A stretch of DNA of 34,230 nucleotides from a virus, in the IMG/VR virus record IMGVR_UViG_3300010885_018032, positions 1-34,230 of that record; one strand, given 5' to 3'. How positions within the stretch are numbered: the stretch's first letter is position 1; the number at the start of each line of letters is the position of its first letter. The notes under the pieces were generated by a model. It worked only from the letters and a program-made list of their open reading frames with translations, searched no databases and was not told the origin of the DNA. Positions 6,849 to 14,399 of the stretch are shown here, piece after piece. The translations under genes were made by a program, and so were the position numbers.

Positions 6849-7883
6849 ATGGTAAAAAGAGTATTAATTACTGGCGGAGCCGGTTTCATCGCGCATCATG
6901 TAATTGATCGCATATTGACAAAAACTGATTGGCATATCGTTAGCCTGGATAGATTGGACATTTCGGGTAACCTAAATAGATTACACGATATGCTGAAGAT
7001 TCATGATCCAGTCATGATATCTAAGCGTATGCGAATCATTTTCCATGATCTGAAGGCAGAACTTAATAGTCAAATCATTGCGGATATAGGTCCCATTGAT
7101 ATCATCTTGCATTTGGCTGCAGGAAGCCATGTTGATCGCAGTATTACATATCCAATGGAATTTGTTCAGGATAATGTTATCGGTACAGTAAATATTTTGG
7201 ATTATGCTAGAAAAAACTTACCCAATCTAGAACGATTAGTCTATTTTAGTACTGACGAAATCTTTGGTGTTGCCCCTGAAGGTGTATCATATAAAGAATA
7301 CGATCGGTATAATAGTACTAATCCATATAGTGCTAGTAAGGCAGCGGCAGAAGAATTCTGTGTGGCATATGAGAATACATACAAAATGCCTATTGTAGTC
7401 ACCCATACAATGAATGTATTTGGGGAAAGACAACATTGTGAAAAGTTTATTCCAAGTACTATTCAAAAAGCACGGGATGGTGAAAAAGTCATTATTCATG
7501 CTGATCCTACTTGTACTCATGCCGGTACTAGAATGTATATCCATGCCCGAGATGTTGCGGAAGGATTGATGTTCATCCTAGGATTACAAAATTATAAACA
7601 CTTGGGCGATTATGGACATGCTCATTGCCCTAAATTCAATCTAGTCGGTACTGAAGAAATTGATAACCTTACCCTGGCAAAACTGATTGCTAGTGCAGTA
7701 GGTCGTGAATTGAACTACGAAATGACAGACTTCCATAGTAGTAGGCCTGGACATGACTTGCGATATGCACTAGATGGCGGTCTATTGCGTAGTCTCGGAT
7801 GGGAACCTACCATTAAACTAACTGAACGCATTACTGAAATGGTGCAATGGACTTTAGTGAATGATAGGTGGTTGCGTAAATGA
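6849..7883 (+). CDS. NAD-dependent sugar epimerase/dehydratase (RmlB-like)
   Basis: An extended short-chain dehydrogenase acting on a nucleotide sugar. Over 344 residues: the NAD-binding glycine motif GGAGFIA at 9-15, LAAGSHVDRS (89-98), the dTDP-glucose 4,6-dehydratase triad context STDEIFG at 134-140 (Thr135, Asp136, Glu137) and the catalytic YSASK at 160-164. TDE rather than a simple Ser-x-x argues for a 4,6-dehydratase (making a 4-keto-6-deoxy sugar) over a plain 4-epimerase. It has a good ribosome binding site (AATAGGAATATAA) and overlaps the next gene by 4 bases. It is the first enzyme of the glycan operon, likely producing the sugar that the other members modify or transfer. Confidence 0.88.
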   Translation: MVKRVLITGGAGFIAHHVIDRILTKTDWHIVSLDRLDISGNLNRLHDMLKIHDPVMISKRMRIIFHDLKAELNSQIIADIGPIDIILHLAAGSHVDRSITYPMEFVQDNVIGTVNILDYARKNLPNLERLVYFSTDEIFGVAPEGVSYKEYDRYNSTNPYSASKAAAEEFCVAYENTYKMPIVVTHTMNVFGERQHCEKFIPSTIQKARDGEKVIIHADPTCTHAGTRMYIHARDVAEGLMFILGLQNYKHLGDYGHAHCPKFNLVGTEEIDNLTLAKLIASAVGRELNYEMTDFHSSRPGHDLRYALDGGLLRSLGWEPTIKLTERITEMVQWTLVNDRWLRK

Positions 7884-8599
7884 ATGACTATGCAGTATTG
7901 GTCACCAGTGCTGTAAACACTAAATTTGGTGTTTATAAAAATGATGTCCGGTTGGCTCAAACCATTGCCACAATCAAAAGTGTCAAACAACAAATCCCCA
8001 ATGCCACTATCTTTGTTTTAGAAATGGCAGGGGTTCCATTGACCACAGAGCAACAGGATGCATTAACTGCCGAATCGGATCATTTGCTTAATTTTACATC
8101 AGATGAGGATGTTGTCAATCTGTATAATAGTACTGACAACTGGGACATCGTTAAAAATGTAACTGAAGTACTTTGTTTTGGTAAAGCATTGAAAACTTTA
8201 AACAATACAGGGCAATTGTCTCAATATAAACGCATATTTAAAATCAGTGGCCGATACTTACTCACTGATGATTTTAACTTGCCATTTTATACTGACTACA
8301 AAAATCAATCAATGATTGTATTAGGCTCTAAAAAAACTAGTCAATTCCCATTCAAAATAACCGAAACCGAATTCCAGTATATGAGTAGGCTTTGGTCATG
8401 GCCTGCCATTTTGACAGAAGAAATTATTCAGGCCTACGATAACAGCCTTAAATACATGAGTCAACGATTAGCAGCAGGTGGGTATGTTGATATTGAACAT
8501 TGTTTGTATAAGTTCATTGATTCTGCTAAAATTGTTGAAAAAAGTCCATTAGGACTAATAGGTAACATAGCACCCAATGGGGTTGCAATTAAAGATTAA
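7880..8599 (+). CDS. Putative glycosyltransferase-like protein
   Basis: Overlaps the preceding dehydratase gene by ATGA, so it is translationally coupled. The 239 residues start with a Rossmann-like strand (YAVLVTSAVNT), followed by a segment rich in Thr and Ile (AQTIATIKSVKQQIPNATIFVLEM), then FKISGRYLLTDDFN (about 133-146), a pattern I associate with nucleotide-sugar transferases of phages and bacteria where a small residue-Gly-Arg-Tyr motif follows a buried strand. No clear DxD can be assigned. The glycan-operon context supports a sugar-transfer or sugar-recognition role. The family is not certain. Confidence 0.6.
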   Translation: MNDYAVLVTSAVNTKFGVYKNDVRLAQTIATIKSVKQQIPNATIFVLEMAGVPLTTEQQDALTAESDHLLNFTSDEDVVNLYNSTDNWDIVKNVTEVLCFGKALKTLNNTGQLSQYKRIFKISGRYLLTDDFNLPFYTDYKNQSMIVLGSKKTSQFPFKITETEFQYMSRLWSWPAILTEEIIQAYDNSLKYMSQRLAAGGYVDIEHCLYKFIDSAKIVEKSPLGLIGNIAPNGVAIKD

Positions 8600-8600
8600 T

Positions 8601-9818
8601 ATGACCATTACGAAACTCAATTCTTGTTTAGCTTGCGGAAGTACTAATTTAAATTTGGTACTTGATCTAAATGATCAACCTCTAGCTAATAATTTCTTAA
8701 ACGATAAACAACAACCAGAATCCCATTATCCATTAGCAGTTAATCTATGTCATAATTGCTGTCATTTGCAATTAACTGATGTAGTAGATCCTGCCTTAAT
8801 ATACACACATTATTTGTATGTAAGTGGAACAAGCAAGACCCAACGTGATTACATGGAATGGTTTGTAGGGCTTGCGAATGAATATTTCATTACTCCTCCA
8901 GTAAGTGTATTAGACATTGGATGCAATGATGGTACACAATTAGATTATTTCAAGAAGTCAGGTGCTATAACATACGGAATTGATCCTGCTGAAAATTTAT
9001 ATCCTACCAGTAGTGGCAATCACAATATCATGTGTGATTTCTTTAATGAAGAAACTGCGCAACAATTTGCTGATAAATTTGGTAAAGTTGATTTGGTAGT
9101 TGCTCAAAATAGTTTTGCACATAATCCTGACCCATTGGGATACCTTACTGCATTACGCAAGATTATTAATCCTGATGGATTGTTTATGATTCAAACAAGT
9201 CAAGCGGATATGGTCCTGAACAATGAGTTTGATACCATTTATCATGAGCATGTAAATTTCTACAATATTAATAGTATGCGTGAACTTTGTACACGGGCTG
9301 GATTTAATCTAGTTGATGTACAAAAGACTCCCATTCATGGGACAAGTTATGTATTTGTTCTAAGTATCAATCAAAGGAAACCTAATCGTGTTGGTAATTT
9401 AATTGACCTTGAAAAACATAAGGGGTTGACTACTCCAGAGACTTATTATGATTGGAGTGAAACTGTTAATGCCACAGTCCAACAATTAAAAGTACAATGT
9501 GAATTGTTTCGCCGACAGGGATTCAAATTGGTAGGTTACGGTGCTGCTGCTAAGGGCAATACTCTATTAAATTTCGCTGACTTACAATTAGATATGATTA
9601 TTGATGATAATCCATTGAAACAAGGATTGTTTAGTCCAGGTAAACATATTCCTGTAGTTGGAATTGATACGCTTAGTAGCATTCCAGAACACCAACCAAT
9701 TTTATTTGTCCCGTTAGCTTGGAATTTTTACACTGAAATCCGTAACCGTGTACTAAGTAAACGATCAGTTAGAAGAGACAAATTTATTAGATATTTCCCT
9801 GAGGTCAGAATTGAATGA
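8601..9818 (+). CDS. SAM-dependent sugar C-methyltransferase (TylCIII/NovU type)
   Basis: Predicted to methylate a keto-deoxy sugar carbon using S-adenosylmethionine. The N-terminus carries a zinc-site with C9, C12 (CLAC) and C50, C53 (CHNC); the Rossmann SAM motif VLDIGCNDGTQLDYF begins at about 103 with a GID acidic partner at 126-128; and IYHEHVNFYN matches the family's conserved HEH catalytic segment. A C-terminal Rossmann-like domain with GYGAAAKGNTLLN follows. I chose ATG 8601 (405 residues), one base after the previous stop, over an in-frame ATG at 8577 lying inside the upstream gene. A 4,6-dehydratase next to such a methyltransferase is the usual arrangement for branched deoxysugars. 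Confidence 0.88.
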   Translation: MTITKLNSCLACGSTNLNLVLDLNDQPLANNFLNDKQQPESHYPLAVNLCHNCCHLQLTDVVDPALIYTHYLYVSGTSKTQRDYMEWFVGLANEYFITPPVSVLDIGCNDGTQLDYFKKSGAITYGIDPAENLYPTSSGNHNIMCDFFNEETAQQFADKFGKVDLVVAQNSFAHNPDPLGYLTALRKIINPDGLFMIQTSQADMVLNNEFDTIYHEHVNFYNINSMRELCTRAGFNLVDVQKTPIHGTSYVFVLSINQRKPNRVGNLIDLEKHKGLTTPETYYDWSETVNATVQQLKVQCELFRRQGFKLVGYGAAAKGNTLLNFADLQLDMIIDDNPLKQGLFSPGKHIPVVGIDTLSSIPEHQPILFVPLAWNFYTEIRNRVLSKRSVRRDKFIRYFPEVRIE

Positions 9819-10558
9819 AACCCTTAAAGGTCGTGTATCAATGTTGCGATTTACCTGGTAGTCAACAACAAAGTATTGAACAAATAAACAGACTGCTAAA
9901 ATCTGATTTAGTAGATAATGCAACTATATTTTTGAGTCTAAATGGTGATTTGACTAAGTTTTTGGATTTGGTTAAGTTAGTTGAAGGGCGAGATAATATA
10001 CGCATAGTACATTCTAGTGATCGTAGCGATTTAATGGAATGGCCTACTTTATCACTAGTTAAATCATTGGCTGATAATGCCACCGAAAGTGAATATATAT
10101 TATATTTTCATTTGAAAGGTATTACTCATCGCAATAATAAAGGCATTCACGATTGGCGTAAATATATGGAATATTGGCATATAGATCGCTGGCGTGATTG
10201 TATTGCTAAATTAGATGAGGGGTTTGACACAGCAGGAACAAACTACATAGATAAACCTTTTGTGGGAATAGACAAGAAACCATGCTTATGGCCTCATTAT
10301 AGTGGTGGATTTTGGTGGGCAAATAGTGATTATGTTAAACGACTTAATCATTTACCACATCCTGATGATTATGTTATGGGATCAAAAAGCATGTATACAG
10401 GATATACAATAGACAAGAATACTTATAGATTTGACCATGAGGCTTGGATAGCTTCAGGTAAGCCAAACTATTGCGAGATTAGTAATTCCCCTGGTGGAAC
10501 AAAAGGTTATCCAGGATGGCATTATCACCACACTTACCCGGAAAATATGTACAAATGA
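9815..10558 (+). CDS. Glycosyltransferase-like protein (GT-A type)
   Basis: Starts within the last codons of the methyltransferase gene (4-base ATGA overlap). The motifs [10 protein letters not shown] (95-104), [10 protein letters not shown] (112-121) and a later [14 protein letters not shown] (about 160-175) match, to my knowledge, a glycosyltransferase-like family found in bacteria, phages and giant viruses, in which a His-x-Lys-Gly and a Ser-Gly-x-Phe-Trp-Trp segment are conserved. The substrate is unknown. It is 247 residues, complete in appearance, with no signal peptide or membrane segment. It most likely transfers a sugar to a lipid, protein or capsular acceptor in the cytoplasm. Confidence 0.75.
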   Translation: MKPLKVVYQCCDLPGSQQQSIEQINRLLKSDLVDNATIFLSLNGDLTKFLDLVKLVEGRDNIRIVHSSDRSDLMEWPTLSLVKSLADNATESEYILYFHLKGITHRNNKGIHDWRKYMEYWHIDRWRDCIAKLDEGFDTAGTNYIDKPFVGIDKKPCLWPHYSGGFWWANSDYVKRLNHLPHPDDYVMGSKSMYTGYTIDKNTYRFDHEAWIASGKPNYCEISNSPGGTKGYPGWHYHHTYPENMYK

Positions 10559-11688
10559 TATTTCATATTTTAGGCCTGCCTCACACTGTATCAAGCAAAG
10601 AGTATAATGCTTGTGCCTATACACAAAAAGTTGTAAAATTCGGAAAAATGATGAAGGCCCGTGGGCATACCATCATTCATTACGGTCATGAAGAATCCGA
10701 TCTTATATGCGATGAACATGTAACGGTAGTCAATAACAGTGACTTGGAAAAAGCATACGGCAATTATGATTGGCGTAAAAACTTCTTCAAGTTTGATGTT
10801 AATGATCATGCTTATCAAACATTTTATAAAAATGCCATAGAAGAGATTGGCAAACGCAAACAACCTGGCGATTTCTTATTGCCATTTTGGGGATACGGTC
10901 ATAAAGCAATCTGTGATGCTCATCCTGATATGATTATAGTTGAACCTGGCATTGGTTATGCTGGCGGACACTTTGCAAGATTTAAAATCTTTGAAAGTTA
11001 TGCTATCTATCATGCTTATTATGGTTTACCAGCAGTAGGATCATGCAAACAAGATTGGTATGATGTTGTTATTCCAAATTACTTTGAAATTGAAGATTTT
11101 GAATTTAAACCTGAAGAAAAAGAAGACTATTTTCTATTTCTAGGTAGAGTATATGATGGCAAAGGTGTTAATGTAGCTATTCAAGCTACTGCTGCTATCG
11201 GTGCTAAACTAAAAATTGCTGGTCAAGGTAGTTTATCTGATATGGGATACACAGAAACTCCATCTCATGTTGAATTTATTGGATATGCTGATGTACCTAC
11301 TAGAAAACAATTAATGAGCAAAGCAAAAGGTGCATTTGTTCCTAGTATGTATGTTGAACCATTTGGTGGAGTTCAAATTGAATTACTCCTAAGTGGAACT
11401 CCTACTATATCTACTGATTGGGGATCATTCGCTGAAAATAATATACATGGACTTACTGGATATCGTTGCCGTACATTTGAACAATTTACTTGGGCAGCAA
11501 AAAATATTGATAAAATTGATCCCCATAATTGTCGTAAATGGGCAGTTGATAACTTTAGTTTAGACCGAGTTGCTCTTATGTATGAAGAATATTTCCAATC
11601 TGTTAAAAATATTTATGGTGGAAAAGGCTGGTATGAAGTCAATGATGGTCGCACAGACCTAGATTGGCTAACGAAATACTACCCATAA
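10555..11688 (+). CDS. Glycosyltransferase family 4-like (GT-B)
   Basis: Retaining GT-B glycosyltransferase of the GT4 type. ATG 10555 overlaps the previous gene's stop (ATGA) and gives 377 residues; a longer frame start at 10516 lies inside the upstream gene and is less likely. Diagnostic features are [17 protein letters not shown] (about 195-211), where the nucleotide-sugar domain begins, IAGQGS (221-226), and the EPFGGVQIE motif (268-276), the E-x7-E signature of the family, followed by [17 protein letters not shown]. It is the last gene of the glycan operon, ended by a strong hairpin. It probably uses a nucleotide sugar to elongate the glycan built by the operon; acceptor and linkage cannot be told. 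Confidence 0.9.
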   Translation: MIFHILGLPHTVSSKEYNACAYTQKVVKFGKMMKARGHTIIHYGHEESDLICDEHVTVVNNSDLEKAYGNYDWRKNFFKFDVNDHAYQTFYKNAIEEIGKRKQPGDFLLPFWGYGHKAICDAHPDMIIVEPGIGYAGGHFARFKIFESYAIYHAYYGLPAVGSCKQDWYDVVIPNYFEIEDFEFKPEEKEDYFLFLGRVYDGKGVNVAIQATAAIGAKLKIAGQGSLSDMGYTETPSHVEFIGYADVPTRKQLMSKAKGAFVPSMYVEPFGGVQIELLLSGTPTISTDWGSFAENNIHGLTGYRCRTFEQFTWAAKNIDKIDPHNCRKWAVDNFSLDRVALMYEEYFQSVKNIYGGKGWYEVNDGRTDLDWLTKYYP

Positions 11689-11703
11689 ACTGATGAAACT
11701 GAT

Positions 11704-11744
11704 AGCGTGATGTTGTGTAAAAGCAACATCACGCTTACCTTTTT
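11704..11744 (+). terminator. Perfect 12-bp terminator, back to back with an early promoter
   Basis: AGCGTGATGTTG (11704-11715), 8-base loop, CAACATCACGCT (11724-11735), then TACCTTTTT. It ends the glycan operon. The -35 box of the next promoter begins two bases after the T-run, so terminator and promoter form one compact unit, like the promoter/stem-loop cassettes described in T4-type phages. Confidence 0.9.
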
Positions 11745-11745
11745 G

Positions 11746-11773
11746 TTGACAGGTCCTGTTGATGTGCTATAAT
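11746..11773 (+). promoter_or_regulatory. Early promoter 1 of the array
   Basis: TTGACA (11746-11751), 16 bp, TATAAT (11768-11773) with an extended -10 TG. The leader TATAATGTGTTCTTACAGTG is shared almost exactly with promoters at 12542, 12986 and 14400. Full consensus in both hexamers. Confidence 0.92.
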
Positions 11774-11807
11774 GTGTTCTTACAGTGAGCAACAAGGGGA
11801 ACAAATC

Positions 11808-11975
11808 ATGATCCAAGCAATCGTTATCGGTACTGATAGCCAACGCATCACAGTTTTGGAAGGCTCCAACGCTGCCGAAGCTGAAAAAATGGCAAAAGAA
11901 TTCATTTCCAAGGCTGGCTTAAAGTTCATCACTCACATCTTCAGCATGGGCCAATACCGAGTTTGGGCTGAATAA
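11808..11975 (+). CDS. 55-residue early protein
   Basis: ATG 11808 follows AAGGGGAACAAATC, a usable ribosome binding site, 34 bases after the -10 box. An in-frame ATG at 11772 lies within the promoter and is not a real start. The product (MIQAIVIGTDSQRITVLEG, then a helix AAEAEKMAKEFISKAG and a strand KFITHIFSMGQYRVWAE) looks like a small beta-alpha-beta protein. No family recognised; early expression from a consensus promoter suggests a host-takeover peptide, by analogy with other phages. Confidence 0.75.
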   Translation: MIQAIVIGTDSQRITVLEGSNAAEAEKMAKEFISKAGLKFITHIFSMGQYRVWAE

Positions 11976-11983
11976 CCACACGG

Positions 11984-12012
11984 TTGACTTGGTTATTTTT
12001 CGGTGCTATAAT
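11984..12012 (+). promoter_or_regulatory. Early promoter 2 of the array
   Basis: TTGACT (11984-11989), 17 bp, TATAAT (12007-12012), extended -10 TGC. The -35 box overlaps AACCACACGGTT, an inverted repeat of 4-bp arms that directly follows the upstream gene's stop. Confidence 0.9.
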
Positions 12013-12040
12013 GTGTTTTTACGGTGATTAGGAGATCAAT

Positions 12041-12253
12041 ATGAACGCAACGGACTCTACCATGTTTAAATTCACTGAATACCAACTGGGAATCATCCAC
12101 GATATGATGGAATTGAATGGCGGATTTGTTCGCCCGGCCTATCGCTGGTATAATGAACTGCATGAAAGCACTGGTATCAACACCCTCGATGTTGAGGACT
12201 GGGTGATAGAATTCTACAATGCCTACAACAAAATTTATCCAGGCACGTATTAA
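12041..12253 (+). CDS. 70-residue early protein
   Basis: Begins at an ATG preceded by TTAGGAGATCAAT, a good ribosome binding site, 29 bases after the -10 box. The product is acidic and helical, with several aromatics and a pattern of Tyr/Trp pairs (YRWYNEL, EDWVIEFYNAYNKIY) but no catalytic motif. No family recognised. It is a single-gene unit: its own promoter before, the next promoter immediately after. Confidence 0.75.
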   Translation: MNATDSTMFKFTEYQLGIIHDMMELNGGFVRPAYRWYNELHESTGINTLDVEDWVIEFYNAYNKIYPGTY

Positions 12254-12256
12254 GGC

Positions 12257-12284
12257 TTGACAACACCTGAAAAGTTGTTATAAT
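12257..12284 (+). promoter_or_regulatory. Early promoter 3 of the array
   Basis: TTGACA (12257-12262), 16 bp, TATAAT (12279-12284). Both hexamers are perfect, but the flanks differ from the other cassettes (no AACCACACGGTT, no TTACAGTGATTA leader), so it may have arisen separately. Confidence 0.9.
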
Positions 12285-12314
12285 GTACTTACTTTAACGC
12301 AACAGGAGTTCAAG

Positions 12315-12533
12315 ATGGGCTACAAAGTCATAGCAGACAAGTTCCAAATGGATGAAATGCGTACAAAGTACGGCCCTAGGAAAGGCCTTGAAGGTCCCTT
12401 CAATTTTAGTGGGCGAGTGTTGTATTATGACAACATGGAGGGCCAGTACTATGATCCCAGCAGCGATTTTTATGTTGAACAGGATGAAATGGACCTGATC
12501 AACAGTAGGTTCATGGACATTCTGAGTAAATAA
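12315..12533 (+). CDS. 72-residue early protein
   Basis: ATG 12315 is preceded by AACAGGAGTTCAAG, a strong ribosome binding site, 30 bases after promoter 3. The 72 residues are rich in acidic and aromatic amino acids (LYYDNMEGQYYDPSSDFYVEQDEMD), with a basic N-terminal third (KYGPRKG). No catalytic motif or family recognised. The acidic, aromatic surface would fit a protein that imitates nucleic acid or binds a basic host target, but this is only a guess from composition. Confidence 0.75.
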   Translation: MGYKVIADKFQMDEMRTKYGPRKGLEGPFNFSGRVLYYDNMEGQYYDPSSDFYVEQDEMDLINSRFMDILSK

Positions 12534-12541
12534 CCACACGG

Positions 12542-12570
12542 TTGACTCGGATATCGGTCTGTGCTATAAT
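12542..12570 (+). promoter_or_regulatory. Early promoter 4 of the array
   Basis: TTGACT (12542-12547), 17 bp, TATAAT (12565-12570), extended -10 TGC, with the AACCACACGGTT inverted repeat at the -35 and the shared leader TTACAGTGATTAACAAGG. Confidence 0.92.
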
Positions 12571-12602
12571 GTATTCTTACAGTGATTAACAAGGAGCTTG
12601 AA

Positions 12603-12977
12603 ATGAGCAACGAATTCAAAAGCTGGGACGACATGACCGGGCTTGAGCAGGCTGCTAGTATTTATTCAGATATGTACAAAGATGCTTACGGCTTTCGCCC
12701 GCGCGGTAACAACACTGAATCCTGGACTGAAAGCCAGTTTAACAAGGAAATTGACGCCTTGGAGATAGTGATCTGCGATGACGAGACCCGGCGTCTTGAG
12801 GACGAGGCTGCAGCAGTCCTCAAGTTTGAGGACAGCGTGACCAATCTCATGCACTCCGGTACCAATCGTGAGCGGGTCGTTGCTTGGTTGCTGCAGGAAG
12901 CTGATGCTGAAGATGATCCTGAATACTTCTGCTACAAAAAGGGTCTGCCCTACAATTATTTTCACAATGTGAAATAA
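12603..12977 (+). CDS. 124-residue conserved phage protein, YGFRPR motif
   Basis: I prefer ATG 12603, six bases after the AAGGAG ribosome binding site; the in-frame GTG at 12582 belongs to the copied leader and codes for nothing conserved. The N-terminal part contains YSDMYKDAYGFRPRG (about 20-34), a pattern found, from memory, in many hypothetical proteins of phages and bacteria. The rest is acidic and helical, ending DPEYFCYKKGLPYNYF. No catalytic residues are evident. Early expression from promoter 4 and no downstream partner in the same unit suggest a self-contained host-takeover function, not established. Confidence 0.78.
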   Translation: MSNEFKSWDDMTGLEQAASIYSDMYKDAYGFRPRGNNTESWTESQFNKEIDALEIVICDDETRRLEDEAAAVLKFEDSVTNLMHSGTNRERVVAWLLQEADAEDDPEYFCYKKGLPYNYFHNVK

Positions 12978-12985
12978 CCATACGG

Positions 12986-13014
12986 TTGACAAGGGTATTA
13001 TTCGGTGCTATAAT
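12986..13014 (+). promoter_or_regulatory. Early promoter 5 of the array
   Basis: TTGACA (12986-12991), 17 bp, TATAAT (13009-13014), extended -10 TGC, preceded by AACCATACGG (one base changed from the usual inverted repeat). Its spacer AGGGTATTATTCGGTGC is nearly the same as that of promoter 6. Confidence 0.93.
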
Positions 13015-13045
13015 GTGTTCTTACAGTGATTAAAAGGAGTTTGAC

Positions 13046-13429
13046 ATGGCATATGTGAACCAAGCAACCAAGACCAAAATCGCCCCCAAGATCAAGGCCA
13101 TCTGCGCCAAGTACAAGGTCAAGGGATCACTCTCCATCCGTCATCATTCCACTTTGGTGCTGACCATCAAGTCTGGGGCCATTGATTTCATCGGTAACGG
13201 CAATGAAACTTGCGGCCAGGCGAATACTTCTGGTTACGAACAAGTTAATCCTTACCATTATGGTAGCCATTACTCAGGTAAGGCCAAAAAGTTTCTGCAG
13301 GAAGTTCTTGCTGAAATGAATGCAGGTAACCATGACAATAGTAATGCTCACATTGATTACTTTGATGTGGGCTGGTATGTTGATGTCAATATCGGCAAGT
13401 GGAATCAACCGTACGCTCTTTCTGTTTAA
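13046..13429 (+). CDS. 127-residue conserved phage/plasmid protein
   Basis: Strong start: AAAAGGAGTTTGAC then ATG, 31 bases after promoter 5. The sequence begins AYVNQATKTKIAPKIKAICA, then KGSLSIRHHSTLVLTIKSG (about 26-44), and later HIDYFDVGWYVDVNIGKW (about 102-119). I recall this order (a basic N-terminal helix, an S-x-x-x-R-x-H-S-T-x-x-x-x-I strand pair and a YFDVG-Y-V-x-x-x-I-G-x-W end) from a widespread family of phage and plasmid hypothetical proteins without known activity. The codons are more C- and G-rich than in the structural genes of this window. It is followed closely by three more small genes with no promoter between. Confidence 0.8.
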   Translation: MAYVNQATKTKIAPKIKAICAKYKVKGSLSIRHHSTLVLTIKSGAIDFIGNGNETCGQANTSGYEQVNPYHYGSHYSGKAKKFLQEVLAEMNAGNHDNSNAHIDYFDVGWYVDVNIGKWNQPYALSV

Positions 13430-13438
13430 GGAAAAATC

Positions 13439-13615
13439 ATGAAGTTTATTTTTTGGATCGCATTTTTTGTATTTTTAATCGCAATTGGGCCACTGCTGAC
13501 CATCTGGGCATTGAATGCGCTATTCCCAGCATTGGCAATTCCATATTCAATGGAAACATGGGCAGCAGTTGTGATTCTAGGTGGAATTATTTCAGCTAAG
13601 GTCAATGGTAAGTAA
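13439..13615 (+). CDS. 58-residue two-helix membrane protein
   Basis: Starts 10 bases after the preceding stop with the ribosome binding site AAGGAAAAATC. The product has two hydrophobic segments, about 3-26 (FIFWIAFFVFLIAIGPLL) and 41-53 (WAAVVILGGIISA), and a short basic C-terminus (KVNGK), so both ends are probably cytoplasmic or the hairpin sits in the inner membrane. Similar small phage membrane proteins with an Ala-Leu-Phe-Pro turn and a Met-Glu-x-Trp-Ala after it are known to me without function. It is in the promoter 5 transcript. Confidence 0.7.
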   Translation: MKFIFWIAFFVFLIAIGPLLTIWALNALFPALAIPYSMETWAAVVILGGIISAKVNGK

Positions 13616-13629
13616 TACAAAGGCATATC

Positions 13630-13992
13630 ATGCAAGTTCAAGTCCGTGATTACAGATGGGATAAGCGTCATCTTTGGTTCATAGATGTTCCTGAATTCAC
13701 TGTGTATGAAGGGACTGAAGTTAAGCCTGGCAAATGGGAAAATCCTGAGGAAGTTCTCTGTATCACTACTGGTAATCCTAACTTCCCAGTCCGTAGCATC
13801 CGTAGGCAATATATCGTTTCTATTGATGGTGCTGATAGCAAGCCAGTTGAGTCAAGTGTGCGGCAGATCAAGATTCCGGGTAGCAAGCCAGGCAGTGAAT
13901 ATATTGTAACTGTCAGTGGTGGTAAATACCAATGTACTTGCACAGGATTTGGATTCCGTAGGACCTGCAAACATTTAGCAATGGCTAAGTAA
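13630..13992 (+). CDS. Protein with a C-terminal SWIM-type zinc finger
   Basis: A 120-residue protein with a plain N-terminal domain rich in Trp/Tyr strands and, at the end, YQCTCTGFGFRRTCKH (100-115): C102-x-C104-x8-C113-x-H115. This is the SWIM zinc-binding pattern CxCx(n)CxH, a module of DNA- and protein-binding proteins. The Arg-rich loop between the ligands would favour nucleic-acid contact. I do not know a named phage family of this size with it. It belongs to the promoter 5 transcript and may be a small DNA-associated regulator; that is inference. Confidence 0.75.
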   Translation: MQVQVRDYRWDKRHLWFIDVPEFTVYEGTEVKPGKWENPEEVLCITTGNPNFPVRSIRRQYIVSIDGADSKPVESSVRQIKIPGSKPGSEYIVTVSGGKYQCTCTGFGFRRTCKHLAMAK

Positions 13993-14003
13993 AGAGAAAC
14001 ATC

Positions 14004-14162
14004 ATGAATTTTAGGTTTTGGGTTCAACAAATTTGGTATGAGCATCTTGCTGAAGTTGAGGCCTGGGGAATCCCCAATCCAACTTACAATGTGACTGAAT
14101 ATTTTCAAAAATATCGTTGGTGGCTTCGGCGTGAATGGCGACATCAACAATCAATTGGTTAA
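14004..14162 (+). CDS. 52-residue conserved phage protein
   Basis: ATG 14004 follows AAAGAGAAACATC, 12 bases after the upstream stop. The sequence (MNFRFWVQQIWYEHLAEVEAW, then GIPNPTYNVTEYFQKYRWWLRREWRHQ) is rich in Trp, Tyr and basic residues, with a WYEHLxExxAW segment and a YFxKYxWWLxxE segment that I recognise from short phage proteins of many T4-like genomes. No function known. Its C-terminal coding bases form one arm of an inverted repeat with the start of the next gene. Confidence 0.72.
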   Translation: MNFRFWVQQIWYEHLAEVEAWGIPNPTYNVTEYFQKYRWWLRREWRHQQSIG

Positions 14163-14181
14163 CTCTGATGCTACCAATTGA
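14151..14181 (+). repeat. Inverted repeat with the next start codon in its loop
   Basis: TCAATTGGT (14151-14159) and ACCAATTGA (14173-14181) can pair as a 9-bp stem around a 13-base loop that contains the ATG at 14168. A second exact ACCAATTGA copy lies at 14206-14214 and could compete for the same left arm. The structure may affect translation of the 60-residue gene. Confidence 0.5.
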
Positions 14182-14350
14182 AATTAGACTTCAGGAATTA
14201 ATGTTACCAATTGAACGCCAAATAATGATGTGCAATGACACAACTGAAATGATGCTGTTGTGTTTTGGTATGATGAACAAGGCCAAATTAATTCTGGATG
14301 CCCAGTGGGGCGAAGAAAAACGCAAAGAATTGTTCAGGGAACACACTTAA
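14168..14350 (+). CDS. 60-residue Met-rich protein
   Basis: The frame extends to an ATG at 14135 inside the upstream gene, but 14168 is more sensible, being six bases after the upstream stop. It has no Shine-Dalgarno sequence. The first 16 residues contain a repeated MLPIE (residues 1-5 and 12-16), reflecting a 14-15-base direct repeat, so the N-terminus may have been duplicated and Met12 could be the start. The rest is Met-rich and helical (TTEMMLLCFGMMNKAKLILDAQWGEEKRKELF in outline), with a basic end. No family recognised. Confidence 0.6.
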   Translation: MLPIEIRLQELMLPIERQIMMCNDTTEMMLLCFGMMNKAKLILDAQWGEEKRKELFREHT

Positions 14351-14399
14351 ACTGTGTAAACTGATTGTTGTTTTTCAGCAACAGCTAATAACCACACGG

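Noticed and set aside
12582-12602. GTG at 12582 (and GTG at 14440) as start of the early genes
   Set aside because: These GTG codons lie in the copied leader before the ribosome binding site, and the added residues MINKELE or MINKGFE come from the leader itself.
13668-14150. 160-residue minus-strand reading frame
   Set aside because: It overlaps two convincing + strand genes, including the SWIM protein with its zinc ligands, and is Pro/Leu/Thr-rich as expected of a shadow.
14360-14395. Hairpin TGTTG/CAACA with a T-rich loop before promoter 6 as a terminator
   Set aside because: Only five pairs, and the T-run lies in the loop, not after the stem.
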